64,000 bases of DNA from Mortierella alpina (taxonomy: Eukaryota > Mortierellomycota > Mortierellomycetes > Mortierellales > Mortierellaceae): the NCBI GenBank assembly GCA_029449245.1, contig JANATF010000003.1, positions 2,418,001-2,482,000 of the forward strand, given 5' to 3'. The position numbers and the translations under genes were made by a program. Below, piece after piece: positions 31,440-43,500 of the stretch; the first letter of the stretch is position 1; each line of letters opens with the position of its first letter. A model generated the notes under the pieces. It ran no database searches. It was not told the DNA's origin and worked only from the letters and a program-made list of their open reading frames with translations.

Positions 31440-32323
31440 TTACCTCGGAACGCTGCGCCGGCGGCGGACACATTTCCATGTATAGTCCTCCTGGATCAGC
31501 ATGGAGGCAGCCTCGCCAACGTCCCCGTCGACAGTTCTAATCACACGATCAATCTCGGACATGGGCACGTCCTTGAACATCTCGGACAAGAACCGACGGT
31601 GCTTCGTTGCCTCCTCTGTGGAAATTGAGAGCGCTGGTCGCTCGCCCGCCGCAGTATCGCTCGATGATGTTCGACCGCTTATTGATGTCTTTGGAGAGCG
31701 GCCCTTCTTCGTCGGGCTAGCGGTTGGAGAGGTTTGTTTAGGCGAGGCAGCCAAGTCCTGCTTGGAAGACTTTAGCGCTGTGGTTGAAGGTGTTGGGGAG
31801 CCCGAGCTAGATCGTTTTGGCTGCTGTTGATGGTTTTGTTGCGGTTTCTTGACCGTGGGACCGCGGGTGGACACTCGGAGTGCCTCATTGTGGTTGTCAC
31901 TCGCACTCTCAGGCTTGATAGACTTGTCTTTCTGCTCCGCATCCTTATCGGTGCTACTGCTCTTCTTGGTGGAGGGTGCCCGCTTCTTCTATAAAAACAA
32001 AGTTCACATCAGACACAAAAAATTGGGCGCAAGGAATGGAAGCGCGTGGTGGGAGAGAGGCATGAAAGAGTTAATTTAGATATGTGCGCCATAAAAGAGC
32101 CATCAAAAGAGTTTGTTAAGACAAGTGTTGAAGGGCAACGACAGCGGCCAGAGTTACTGACCTCTTCTGAGTAGTAGTCGGCCAGACCAGAGGCGCGGAT
32201 CTTGCCCAGGGCGCCTCCAATAGAGCTGGCGCCAGTCTTCTTGTTCCAGGGAGCCTTTGCGTACAGATACGCCACTAAGACGATCAGAAAGTATTGGAGA
32301 AGGGTATTGGCAATGGAAGACAT
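31440..32323 (-). CDS. ER-anchored CUE-domain protein (Cue1-like)
   Basis: Two exons (32323-32162 and 31988-31440, intron 173 nt) encode 236 residues. A single hydrophobic segment at about residues 8-21 follows a very short N-terminus, then comes a basic Ser/Thr/Lys/Pro-rich linker, then a CUE domain at about 183-222 (FLSEMFKDVP, then the helix with AASMLIQE). This order, an N-terminal membrane anchor with a cytosolic ubiquitin-binding CUE, resembles yeast Cue1, which recruits the E2 Ubc7 to ER-associated degradation. A clear Ubc7-binding helix at the C-terminus is not visible, as only about 14 basic residues follow the CUE, so Cue1 function is not certain. Confidence 0.7.
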
Positions 32324-32913
32324 GGCGGGATGATGTCGCGTCAGGGATGGCGAAGAGTCGGGGGAGGCTTCCTTCAGAGGAGAGAGTGTGTCGCTGATGG
32401 TGTGGTCGTGCTGGTGGCAAAGAAAGGGGACTGGGAGGCAGGATGAGGGCGAGTGAAGGAGAGATGAGAAAAGGAATGAGGAGAGACAGGGAAAGAGATA
32501 TTCCAGGGCCTTCAGCACAGGCTCTCCAGATTCGGCCAATCTGGCTCGCCCGTCGACTTCCTACGTGGAAGCTGTGAGTGGATGTGTGGGGCGTGGTGCT
32601 GGGCGTGTGCTTGGGCCTGCTTTCTTACCTGCGCTCTTGCTTCAGCGGGGGCACTGGGAGCTGCTGTACTGCGCTTGGGCGAGTGTACGGGGGCACAAAT
32701 ATGGCGAGGATAGGAAAAAGGGAGGAAGACGAGGAGGCACGTAGACCGCGCTCAGGGAGGTGGGAAAACACCATTCTTACCGCCTTCCCCCATTGAAAAA
32801 AAAAAAAACTGTCGGACGCTGACCGAGTTCTGGCGGACTGGAATGGATAAGGGCTTTTGGAATGAACCGGGATGCAACCAAAAAAAATGGCAAAACTCTG
32901 TACAAGTGGCAAG
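32324..32913. other. intergenic between two minus-strand genes
   Basis: Promoter region of the CUE gene and 3' flank of the five-exon gene. An A12 run lies near 32796. No gene is seen. Confidence 0.5.
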
Positions 32914-35161
32914 TTACTGAGGCGGGTCCTTGGGCATTCCCAGTGACAGTTCAGAAAACGATCGCGACGCGTGCTGCAGATTGAGAGTCGACGACAAGCT
33001 GGGTCCTGGAACGCTGCACCCCAGGTTACTGCCGCTGCCGTTGGTGGCACTCCTGCCCAGGTCCTCGCTACCTGCCCCTGCTCCGCTCAGGGTAACGCCG
33101 CCGCCAAGGAGGCCCGGTCCGAGACCTGCAGATGATCCGACGCCAAGGGGACCGTGACCGTGTCTGGAGAATGAGCCTGTGCCTGAGGGTGATGGCAGAG
33201 GCCCAATCTTGGATCTCGACTGTCCAGCTAGGTGACGGGCCGGCGACCCTGAAGGACTGCGGCGATGGCTGACCATAGGGCCTATGGAAGGCGATACCGC
33301 TCTGCGTTTAAGATGACTGCTGTGATAGGGTTCGAACCGTTCCTCACAGGTTGATGACTTTCGTTTGGAAGCGCGCGCAATGATAGGTGCCAGAAGAGGG
33401 GACGACGGAGACGAGGCAATAGACAGACCGTGTGCGAGGTATGATGGCGTAGTCGGAGAGTCCAACCCTTGGAGATCTTGCATAGGCGTGGACGACTGCA
33501 GCGGGTGTGGGTGGGCATGTTGCAATTGCTGCAGACCACTGTGGTGCTGCAGTTGTTGCAACCGGTATACCTTGTCGTATTCCTCTTGGTGGCGCAAGAA
33601 GTTCTACATAGGCAGCCATAGAGGAGAGTTAGCCGGGCCTGGAGTGAGCACAGCACACCCACGTCTAACGTCAAACACCAAAAATGCTTTTCTTACAGTC
33701 AGCTCATTGTCTGGATTGAGTCGCGATGTCGATTGTCTTCGCAAGCTCCCTGCTAAATGGGTTGGGGGTTCAGTGAGGCGATTGGTCGTGGCCTATCTCA
33801 ATAGCGGGGAGAGCGCGAGCTGTTAGCCATTACGGACAGATATAACAGATATATGCCCACCCTTCTCCTTCTCTTGACTTCAACTGACCCCACTTGTATC
33901 CATTAAAGCAACGTTGGACTCGTCTTCCGTTCCCTTGCGTACTTGTGTCGTCTCGCGTTCATGGTCGTACTCGTGTCGGTTATGATGGACCTCCTCCTAG
34001 AAGAGGCAGCGTTAGTAAGAGTAATGAACCGTGATCCTGCCTTACTACAGATGCTAGATGGCTTACCTCCAGCTGAGAAAATACTTTAAGTAAACCCTTC
34101 GGTTTAGGCTATGTGTTTACAACGGCGTTAGCTTATCGCAGTCGAGATGCAAGGTAACAGATGCGATGCGGCGCGTGCAAATGAATAGGATAGCCTACCA
34201 GTAGGGCTGATCGCCGGACACTCCGCTCAAAAGGTACGACGGCTGGTGAGTGCCGACGGCTGCGTTCGCTTCCAGATTGGTTGCCGCCATCGCTCATATG
34301 GGTGTCCTCTGAAGGTTTACGCACATGACGTGAGTCCATAGAGAAGCTGTTGGTCCTGGAGCTGCGTCGAGAGATCCCGTACCCATTGTCGTTCCGCATA
34401 CCGAAAAGGGGGAACGGGTATCCGTGGTTATTGCCACCATACCCTGACTCATTTAATCGGGAAAGTGAACCGCCCGCAGCCGCGCCAACCCCTGCCGCAG
34501 AGCCAAAACTGGATCCAGACTGGGAAGACGATGATTCCAAGTCCATCAGAGAGAGCGGAGGCGGTGTGTCCAGAGCCATAACACTGATCGTGCTGTTCCT
34601 TCGCGAAAAGTTAGAGCCAGATGATTCAAACGTGGGCGTGCACATGGCGTTATCAGAATCCTCGGCATTCGAGTAGGTCGAGCTCCGAGGAGGTGTGGAC
34701 GGTGCTGCCATATCAAAACTCGACCTGGAGTGGGTCGACGGCGTGATGGGGACCGACAGTGTTGGATGAGGTTTGGACCTGAAGTGCGGCCAAGTCGTGG
34801 TTGTATTAGAAAAACCCTTGAGCCCCGAGATTGCGATACTCCGTGTATCCGCCATAGTGGAGACCGGCTGAATGATTGGAGGCATGTCCCAGGGACTGTA
34901 GGACTCCTGGGGAGTGTCCTCCAGCCTTTTGCCTAGAATTCCGACCCTGCTGCTTGTACTATTGTGGCTGTTGGTGTGGTTGGTGCTAGTGTCGGTGTTG
35001 CCCTTGGCGGTGTTGCCCCCGCTGCCAGAGCTCGATACCGAAGGACGAGACCCAGCTGCGGTAGGTAGAGGTGCGTTAACGCTGGCAGAATTGGCAATTG
35101 TAATGTCCTGTTCGTTGATGCGTTCGAGAGCGTTGCCTGACGAGGAAACCATATTGTCCAT
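32914..35161 (-). CDS. unrecognised low-complexity protein, five exons
   Basis: Exons 35161-34199, 34108-34067, 33996-33889, 33792-33697 and 33603-32914 join to 632 residues. All four introns are phase 0 and 70-96 nt. Most of the protein is Ser/Thr/Gly/Asn-rich and disordered. Ordered-looking parts are ALLPKPKGLLKVFSQLEEEV across exons 1-3, followed by a charged helix, and a basic motif near the C-terminus (KRK, then RFEPY, then KRRAVSPS). These two short motifs stand out as conserved-looking islands in disorder, as in regulatory proteins. I cannot name a family. The frame is also open upstream of the Met to a possible acceptor near 35194, so a further 5' exon may exist. Confidence 0.7.
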
Positions 35162-35471
35162 GCCTGTTAGGCTACTTCTCCTGAAGTGTCCCTGATGAGT
35201 TTAGGCGCCAGTGCTGGTGCCTTTTGCCTTCTGAGGAGAGCTGATTGTAGGTCAAAGGAGGGTATGTAGGTGAGAAGGCAAGAGGCTGCAGAATGGGAGA
35301 AGCGCAGGTGAGGAGTGTGCTGCTGGCCATTCAGCTGTTGCAGAGGAGATGAATGGAGATTCAGAGGAAAGAGCGAGGGTCTGTGTGGAGCCTAAAATAC
35401 ATTTTATAATAAGGCAACTACAAAGAAAGCCACATCCTGTCCAACACTCACTTCCACCATGCACTTGTGAA
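35162..35471. other. divergent promoter region
   Basis: About 310 bp lie between the starts of the five-exon gene (-) and the DDX59-like gene (+) and probably serve both. No clear motif was identified. Confidence 0.4.
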
Positions 35472-37504
35472 ATGCTCGTTCCAAGAAGCGTCAGTCGCAG
35501 GAAACCCGCTCGGCGCTCGGACCTTCCATCCCTGGCCTCTGTCCATGATATCGTCGCGAAGCAAGCAGCGTTTTTCGTAGCCACGCCTATCACCAACACT
35601 TCTGCAGCAGAGACTGTACATGTTCAGCACGAAAACTTCACGTCGCATAATGATCCCAACACTCGCCATGCGAAGGATAAGAAGCACTGCGAAGGACCGC
35701 CTACATCGGACGTGGACGAGTTGCGTAATGACGGTTCTGCGAGCAGTGATTGCGTGTAAGAGCCATTTATATTTCCGACAGGCTTGTAAAGCCTCTGCTC
35801 TTTAGCTTCAAGTTCAGGACACTCACTCCTTGCGAACTTCGTTACCAATGTAGGATGGATGGAGCAAATTCTCTCGGGCGTTTTTCCGGCCACTCTTTAC
35901 CTCTACGCGATAGCAACGTCCTTTCTACGCGTCCCAACCATGCTCCTCACCTGAGCACCAGGATGATGGCCAATATTACCGGCTACCAGGACTCCAAACG
36001 GATGGCGTCCATGTCGTCAAAGGACGCCAAAAAACTTAGGGACTCTCTTGAGATGCATGTTGATGGCAAGCATATTCCCAAGCCCATCATGTCCTTTGAA
36101 GACTGCAGCCTTCCTGACAAGATGCTCTCCAACCTGAAGGACAATGGATACATCCACCCGCGAGGCGTTCAAATGCAGGCGGTTTCGGCAGGACTATACG
36201 GCAGAGACATGATCATTTCGGCAGAGACAGGAGCAGGGAAGACGGCTGGATTTCTCATCCCTATCCTAGTCCATGCGTACGGCTTGTCCCAATCACCAGC
36301 TGGCGCACTGCATGGCCCTTTTGCGCTGATTTTAGTGCCGACACGGGAGCTTGCCATGCAGATCGAACACGTCGCAAAGTCAATCGTTAGAGGCATGCCT
36401 AATATGCGGACGGCGTTGCTGGTCGGTGGGCAGGCTATGGCGAACCAGGCCCATCGACTGAAGCAGAACATTCAAGTGGCTGTTGCGACGCCTGGACGGA
36501 TGGTCGACATATTCAAACTGCACCCAGAGATTGAGTTCTCCAATGTGTTTTGCCTGGTGTTGGATGAAGTGGATGTCATGTTCAGCCTCGGATTCGGACC
36601 GCAGGTGAAGAGAATTCTCGAGGTCCTTCCAACCCCACCAAACGGTCGACAAACCATCGTTAGCTCTGCCACCCTCTCAAAGCAAATCCAGCGGCTCACC
36701 GTCAAATACATGGAGAATGCCCTTAGCATCCGAATCGGAGGTTCCAAGGACCAGCAAGTCGGAAGCAAGGTTTCAGAGGTCTTCTCACCCTCCTCGAATA
36801 TCAAGCAGACCATCATGTGGGTGGAGAACGAGTCAAAAAAGAAGCAACTTTTTTCGCTTCTCAAGGATCCAGCGTACTTCCGTCCGCCGGTCCTGATCTT
36901 TGTCGAGTCGCGAGTTGGAGCCGACCTTTTGGCGACGGCGATTAGCACCAAGTGCCCCGGGATCAAGGCAATCTCAATGCACGGCGAAAAGGCTCAGGAA
37001 GAACGCTCGGCGTCTCTAAAATTGGTCGAGGATGGAGAAGCGCCCGTAGTGGTAGCGACAGGCCTCCTGGCACGCGGCCTCACTCTCAATGTTGCAACTG
37101 TCATCAACTTTGATATGGCGCCAACTATCCAAGAATACGTTCATCGTGTTGGACGGGCTAGTCCCGAGGCTGCGACAAAGGCAGCCGTTGGAATCCGAAA
37201 AGGTCCAAAACTCGGCGGCATGGCCTGGGCCATCACCTTTATCAACAACGACCATCGATCGATCCTGGGAGACTTTGTTTCTATGTTGCATGGATTAGGT
37301 TCAGGACGGGTGACACCGCTCCCGCCGCAGCTGCAGCACTTGGTGGTCGAACGTATCAGTAAACTTGCACTTCCGGCCTCACCATCCAACCGCGACAGCA
37401 CTTTGCATTCAGCCCTACTGCCATCCAGCAAGCGGAAGCTGCCACCCTCCCGTCCGAGTCCACGCAGCGCCCATTCTCGACCCTTCAAGCGGCCAAAGCC
37501 ATAA
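35472..37504 (+). CDS. DDX59: DDX59-like DEAD-box RNA helicase (DEVD variant)
   Basis: Exons 35472-35755 and 35854-37504 (98-nt intron) encode 644 residues. The N-terminus MLVPRS matches the start of vertebrate DDX59 as I remember it, which fixes the first exon. Helicase motifs run in order: AETGAGKT (I), PTRELA (Ia), ATPGR (Ib), DEVD at 332-335 (II), SAT (III), LIFVES (IV), ATGLLARGL (V), HRVGR (VI). The stretches KQTIMWVE, RVGADLLA and AITFINND are typical of DDX59. The HIT zinc finger of animal DDX59 is missing, because no cysteine cluster is present before the core. Motif II has V for A, and motif VI lacks the last arginine of the usual GRxxR at its normal place. It is likely an ATP-dependent RNA remodeller, but its activity may be reduced. 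Confidence 0.85.
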
Positions 37505-37615
37505 CTATTAAAGTTTCTTGTTCCCAGGCAGTCCCAGGAAAAAAAAGCAAATTCGGAAGGCGAGTGAGCTTTTCGAACTTGCCCAACTACATCAATCAGG
37601 ACAGAGGAGAGTACA

Positions 37616-39029
37616 ATGGCCGGCGCATTGAATTGGCATCAAACTGCCACGAGCATCCTCAGGACAAGACACCACCTTCTCCCAGCACTGGAAAGACAGG
37701 CAGTGCAGCTGTGCTCCTTGCAAGCTCACAATCCCTGTCTGAGGCCGGCCATGCAGGCCAGGTACATGTCACTGCGCTCATGGTCTCCTCGAAGCCAGAA
37801 CCTTGTCGCGCGGAAGAGCACCAAGGCGTTCTTCACACATCGGCAAAGAGCACAGCAGCCATACGGACTCATGCATCATTATTCGTCAGGCGCAGCCACT
37901 GAGGAGGCACAGAAACAGGAACCGGTGGCACAGCTTGTTGCGCCTGGTACTTGGCTGGATCGTATGCCAAAGTCTGTTCAGCCGTACCTGTATCTGACCA
38001 GGATCGACAAACCCATCGGGACCTGGCTTCTCTTTTGGCCCTGTGGTAATTTAATAGATGTTAATGGCAAGCCGTCGAGGAAATGCACGGTGTGACCAAG
38101 CTAAACGGTTTTCACTCTCGATTTCGCAGCCTGGGGTATCACGATGGCCTCTTACAGTGCCCACCTTCCGTGGACTTCAACGCTTTATACAATCGGCCTT
38201 TTCGGGACGGGAGCCATCATCATGCGCGGAGCTGGATGCACCATCAATGACCTCTGGGATCGCAATATTGACAAGAAAGTGGAGCGAACGAAGGTCCGAC
38301 CACTGGCCTCTGGCGCTGTCACGCCAACCCAAGCTGTTGCCTTTCTAGGCTTACAACTTGGCGCTGGGCTTGCTGTCTTGACTCAACTGAACCTTTACAG
38401 GCGAGTCTTTACTAATCTTCTGCTTGTGAGAACGGAGACGTTACGTTTAGTTGTTTATATTGACTACTTGATATTGGAAACTTGCGCACTGTAGCATTCT
38501 TTTGGGAGCTTCCTCCCTCTCTCTGGTTGCCACATACCCAGCCATGAAGCGAATCACGTATTGGCCTCAAGTCGTGCTCGGACTGGCCTTCAACTGGGGT
38601 GCTCTTTTGGGATCTTCCGCCATGCTTGGCGCGACCAACTGGCCCGTGGCGCTCCCACTCTATGCCTCAGGAGTCTGCTGGACGCTCGTCTACGATACCA
38701 TCTATGCACACCAAGACAAGAAGGATGATGTCAAGATTGGCGTCAAGTCAACAGCCTTGCGGTTCGGAGAACGGACCCCGGAGTACTTGGCAGCGTTTTC
38801 GACAGGAATGGTCTCGATGCTGGCATTAGCTGGTTATATGAACGATCAAGGACCACTGTTCTACGCGCTTTCTGTTGGTGGGGCAGCGGCGCATTTGGCA
38901 TGGCAGCTCCGATCAGTGGACTATGAGAACCCGGCGGACTGCTGGAGCAAGTTCGCGAGCAACAAGTGGACAGGCGCGCTTGTGTTCAGTGGAATCGCTG
39001 GCGACTATTTGCAGCAGTTGCTCCTGTAG
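37616..39029 (+). CDS. COQ2: 4-hydroxybenzoate polyprenyltransferase, mitochondrial
   Basis: Three exons (37616-38045, 38130-38400, 38495-39029) encode 411 residues. COQ2 attaches the polyprenyl tail to 4-hydroxybenzoate in ubiquinone synthesis at the inner mitochondrial membrane. The first 100 or so residues are basic, hydroxylated and acid-poor, like a transit peptide. The Mg-prenyl-diphosphate motif is N183-D-x2-D187-x3-D191 and a second Asp-rich motif spans D301-D308. [22 protein letters not shown] and [13 protein letters not shown] are conserved in the family, with about eight membrane helices. The second intron begins GCGAGT and ends TAG, a GC-AG intron, and that junction restores the conserved LYSI. 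It lies 111 bp downstream of the helicase stop on the same strand. Confidence 0.93.
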
Positions 39030-40596
39030 AGCGTAGTAGGCATTAAAACAATAGGCGAATACAGACGCGGTTAGGGATTACGTGTGCTGCAGCTGGAATG
39101 TGTAGATTGCGAGCGTGAATGTAAACGTAAACAACCACTTACAAATGTTGTAATACTTGTGCGAACATTGAAGGCGATGTAATCTGAAATTGCTTGACAC
39201 AGGAATCACGAAGTCGACCCTTGACACGTACCCGTGATATAACACTCCACCAGATATGCCTATCGACTTGACAGACTAGGGCAATGCGGCAAAGGTGGCC
39301 CTGGGAACCAGCGCAATTCTGGACTACTTTTACGAGTGTGAGATTGAGCTGCCTGAGTAAGTCGTGCTGGGAGGGTCATCTGAATTGCGGTGGTCGAGTT
39401 AGCAGCGCCAGGCACTCAATGCGATCCGCGACGACTCTTTGGCGCGTTCACCTTGTTTCTGCAGCATTATTGTAAGTAATTCTGCACAGCGCACAAACCT
39501 GAAAGAATAGAAAACAGGGCATCATTTTTTTTGTGTGTGCGACCTCGGACTACTGGGGTTGTTTGCGCCTGAGTACTCCATCCCCTTTTCCAGAGCCTTG
39601 GGAGTGTGCTGCATCACGCCAGGCACACTTTTCATGTTTCCTCATCCTCACAATCTGAGTGGCGGAAATCGACCATGATACACCTGCTAGGATCTAATTC
39701 GAACAGAGCAGCCTACGCGGGATCCTCAACAGACTGGACCAAGGTCTGCTCATTTATACTTTCCAGATGGAGTATGTGAGCCTTAGGTGCTGTTTTCGGG
39801 ACTATCGAGGCTCAAGAGCTGGTAGTAAATAGTCTATTTAATGACGAAGCTACGATGGGAGGAAGGACACAGCTGCTATTCCACAGTGTGATTCTCTGGG
39901 CATTGTCCAGTAAACCACAAAAAGGGGGAGGCGATCGGGTGAGAGCAGGGGAACGTGTGAGTGGAGCTGTGCTTTTGATGATTGAAGGATCGCATCCCAG
40001 TTCCTGGATCGCCCCCTCACAACGGAACAGCATTTGTCCTCGAGCCGTGCCACCTGGCAGAACGCAATAGCGCCCGCGCTCTGCGCTTGCTGCATTTCGC
40101 ATGGTGCCATGCAGCACTGGCTTGGCTCTACATTGATGCACCTGCCTGCGTGCCTGCGGGTGGTTCAGACATGGTTTGTTCGGGCCAAAAATAACCTCAT
40201 TTAAGCTGAAGTCATTTGCATATCTGTCTGTCCCACTTTTTGACTCTTTGCTCTTCACTCCTCTCTTGTCCCATCCAGCCATTCTCTCATCCGCTCTTTC
40301 CTTGTCGTTGTCGCTGCTCCTTTCGTGTCGGCGTTCTCGGACACCAGCTCTGCTTCTGCCCTTCTCCCCACTCCAGCGCCGGCATATCCTCGCCCTTTCT
40401 CTCTCCCTTTCTCGTTTTCTCCAACGAGCACTTCTTATTCTTTTGTTCCTGAGTCCGCTGGAGCTTGTAACAAAACGCAAAACTTTAAGCCGGTTTAGCA
40501 GCCGTATCCTTCGACTCCTTCCTAGCTCTACTCATCGTTGTCGACCCATTCAAACCGCCCCTTCCTCTACATTCCCATTTGTCCAGTCCAGGCCTG
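39030..40596. other. intergenic, with coding-like relics at 39255-39660
   Basis: Two pieces have protein-like composition but carry stops. At about 39255-39360 the frame reads MPIDLTD, a stop, then a segment with NAAKVALGTSAILDYF and a stop. At about 39541-39678 a frame with GLLGLFAPEYSIPFSRALG ends in a stop. They may be decayed exons. The last 400 bp before the GH5 gene are pyrimidine-rich leader DNA. Confidence 0.35.
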
Positions 40597-43500
40597 ATGT
40601 TGACCAACCAGCAAGATGAGCCAGAAAAGCCCACCGCCGTTCCAGCCTTAACCTTTCGTGCTCATCATCTCAAGGCTCAGGAACTGAAGCACGCCAATTC
40701 GTTCTCTTCCATGTCTTCTTATGCATCCTCACTCGAGTCTGACACAGAAGAATGTTCGTCTCCCCCCACCTCTGCGGCTCCTTACGTAAAGACGGAGGCT
40801 GTTGCCAAGAAAAAGGCAATCTCGGCAGCGCATAAGCGCGATATCGAGCTCCGGCCTGGTGGTGGGACGGCTCTCCGACCCGCTGGAAAAGCGCACGACT
40901 GGTATTCTGGAGGACGGATCACGACTCACGGCCGCTGGTTCCGCGACTCTCAGAACAGGACCTTGCTGCTTCGAGGCGTCAACTTGTGTGGAAATTCAAA
41001 GCTGCCGACGACGCCGAACGGGAGTTCACATCTCAACGAGGGGTTTTTTGATCACCGCAACGTCTGCTTCCTTGGACGGCCCTTTCCCCGCGACCAGGCT
41101 GATGAACATTTCTCGAGGCTGAAGCGCTGGGGGCTGACTTTTGTGCGACTGCTGGTCCCTTGGGAGGCCCTCGAGCATTCAGGACCGTAAGTACAAGTTG
41201 TATGAGTTAATTTCGTTGGATCCAGCATCTCGAAGTGCCGAATAGCCCCCCGCTTCTCTCCCGTTTTTCCTTGCCTTTATCTCATAATTTTAGAGTGCAT
41301 AACCGCTCTTCTGCATGCACAACGTGAGAGGGGGAAGATGAAAGCGAGGATGAGGCAACAACAAAAAGAGGGTTTGGGTCTGTGTTGTGCTCATAACAAT
41401 GATGAACCATTGGCGGCGGTAGCCTGTTCAGTACAGTGTAATGCTGGTCGTACGCCCGCTGCCTGTCATTCTATTTGATTGCCTTATCGTCTGCCCATCT
41501 CATACGCCTGCTATTGTGCGCGTAAAGTACAATACAAATTCGCGATGAATAGTTTATTTGTTGCTCTAACACACCTGCTTGTCCATCCGCAATAGTGGCA
41601 TCTACGATGAAAAGTTCATTGACTCGTTGATCGAGCTCATGGAGCTTATGCCCAAGTACGGCATCAAGTGCTTCATTGATCCGCATCAGGACTGCTGGTC
41701 ACGATTCTCGGGCGGATCTGGTGCACCAGGCTGGACGTTTGAGGCAGCTGGACTGGACCTCACAAAGTTCAAGACGACAGGAGCCGCATATGTCCATAAC
41801 ACCAATCAGTTTCCTGGCGACTCGCCCCCCATGGTCTGGCCAACCAACTACACAAAACTCGCTGCCAGCACTATGTTCACACTCTTTTGGGCTGGAGACA
41901 CGTTTGCACCCAACAAGATGTATGAGGGCGAACCAATACAGCAGTTCTTGCAGAATAGATATCTGGAGTGTTACCACCACCTTGCAAGGTAGGTTTGCTG
42001 TGTTTGCGTCTGTTATTTTCGCGGCAGTATGCATGAATATCATGATATTAGAGCCCTTGTCCTAATCATGTAATCCCACTCGGTTCACAGGCGATTGTCC
42101 CATCTAGATGCACTTGTTGGATTCGAGGTCATGAACGAGCCTCAGTAAGTACAACGATATCATGGAATAGTCGAGTGCATCCTATGATCAACATTTTTCA
42201 CACATTTATCTCTTTTGTGGTCTAGTCCTGGATATGTCGGTTTGGACAACTTGAAGAAATACGACTTCAACTCCAACTTGTTCTTTGGCGACTGTCCATC
42301 AGCTGTCGAAGGATTTGCCCTCGGAGACGGCATGTCCCTACCAATCGACGTCTGGGTTAAATCTTGGCCATTTCCCACAAAGAAACAGAGAACGCGTTTG
42401 GTCAACACAGAAAAAGATTCCGCTTGGCTGGAAGGCGAGTGTTTATGGAAACAGCATGGCGTGTGGAGTGTGAACCCAAAGACAGGACAGCCTCAGGTTG
42501 ATAAGCCCGACTACTTCTCTCGTCACCCAGTCACTGGCCAAAAGATTGACTTTTCGAGGTTTTATCTGGATTTTGTCGGCAAATACTCCAGAGCTGTGCA
42601 AGCTGTCATCCCTTCAGCCTTCATCTTTGTGGAGCCCGTTCCCAACGAGCCTGCGCCAGTCTGGGGTCCAGGAGACCACGAGGAGAACATTGTTTACGCA
42701 CCCCACTGGTATGATCTGCACTCGCTCTTCAACAAGACCTTCGATGGCCGCATTACCCATGACGTTCAGGGTCTAAGCAAGGTATCGATCAATGGACAAG
42801 GATCACCCATGGAACTTTGCACTAGGGTACTACTGCTATCAGTCACTAACTGGCGGATGCTCGTTGAACTTCCATCATCATAATAGGGAAAGAATGTTTT
42901 TGCTGCGACATATTTTGGCCTCAAGGGAGCTAGAAAGAACTATCGAGGGCAGCTGTCGAATATTCTCAACACAGGACTCCAAAATGTCGGGAACAAACCT
43001 TGTCTGATTGGCGAATGTGGCATCCCCATGGACATAAATCAGCGAAGGGCGTTTATGAGTGGCGACTATGGCCATCATTCCCGCTTTTTGGATGCAGTAC
43101 TTTCATCGTTGGAGGCCAACCTGCTTAGTTTCACGTATGTTTCGGAACTTCTATCCTTTGCTATCATTGATAGGAAGGTGCGCAGTGGTATGGTCCCCAG
43201 ACCAACGTGCGAGACCAACGTGCTAATATTTGTCCTGTCTTTCTGCGTGCCATAGGCTGTGGAACTACAATACAACCAACGACAATACCCATGGAGACCA
43301 TTGGAACGGAGAGGATTTCTCCATCTTCTCACTCGACTCACCTCAATGCTCCCCAGATCCGAACCAGGGACGATCGCCTGGTTCTGACTCACGAGCGACG
43401 CTGCGTCAACAAGCGCCAAACTTTGCCAAGGAGGTTATGAAGCGCTCGGCTGCCTCGAGTGCGGATTTCTCTTCAAAGATGCAAATCCGGAGAGCAGGAG

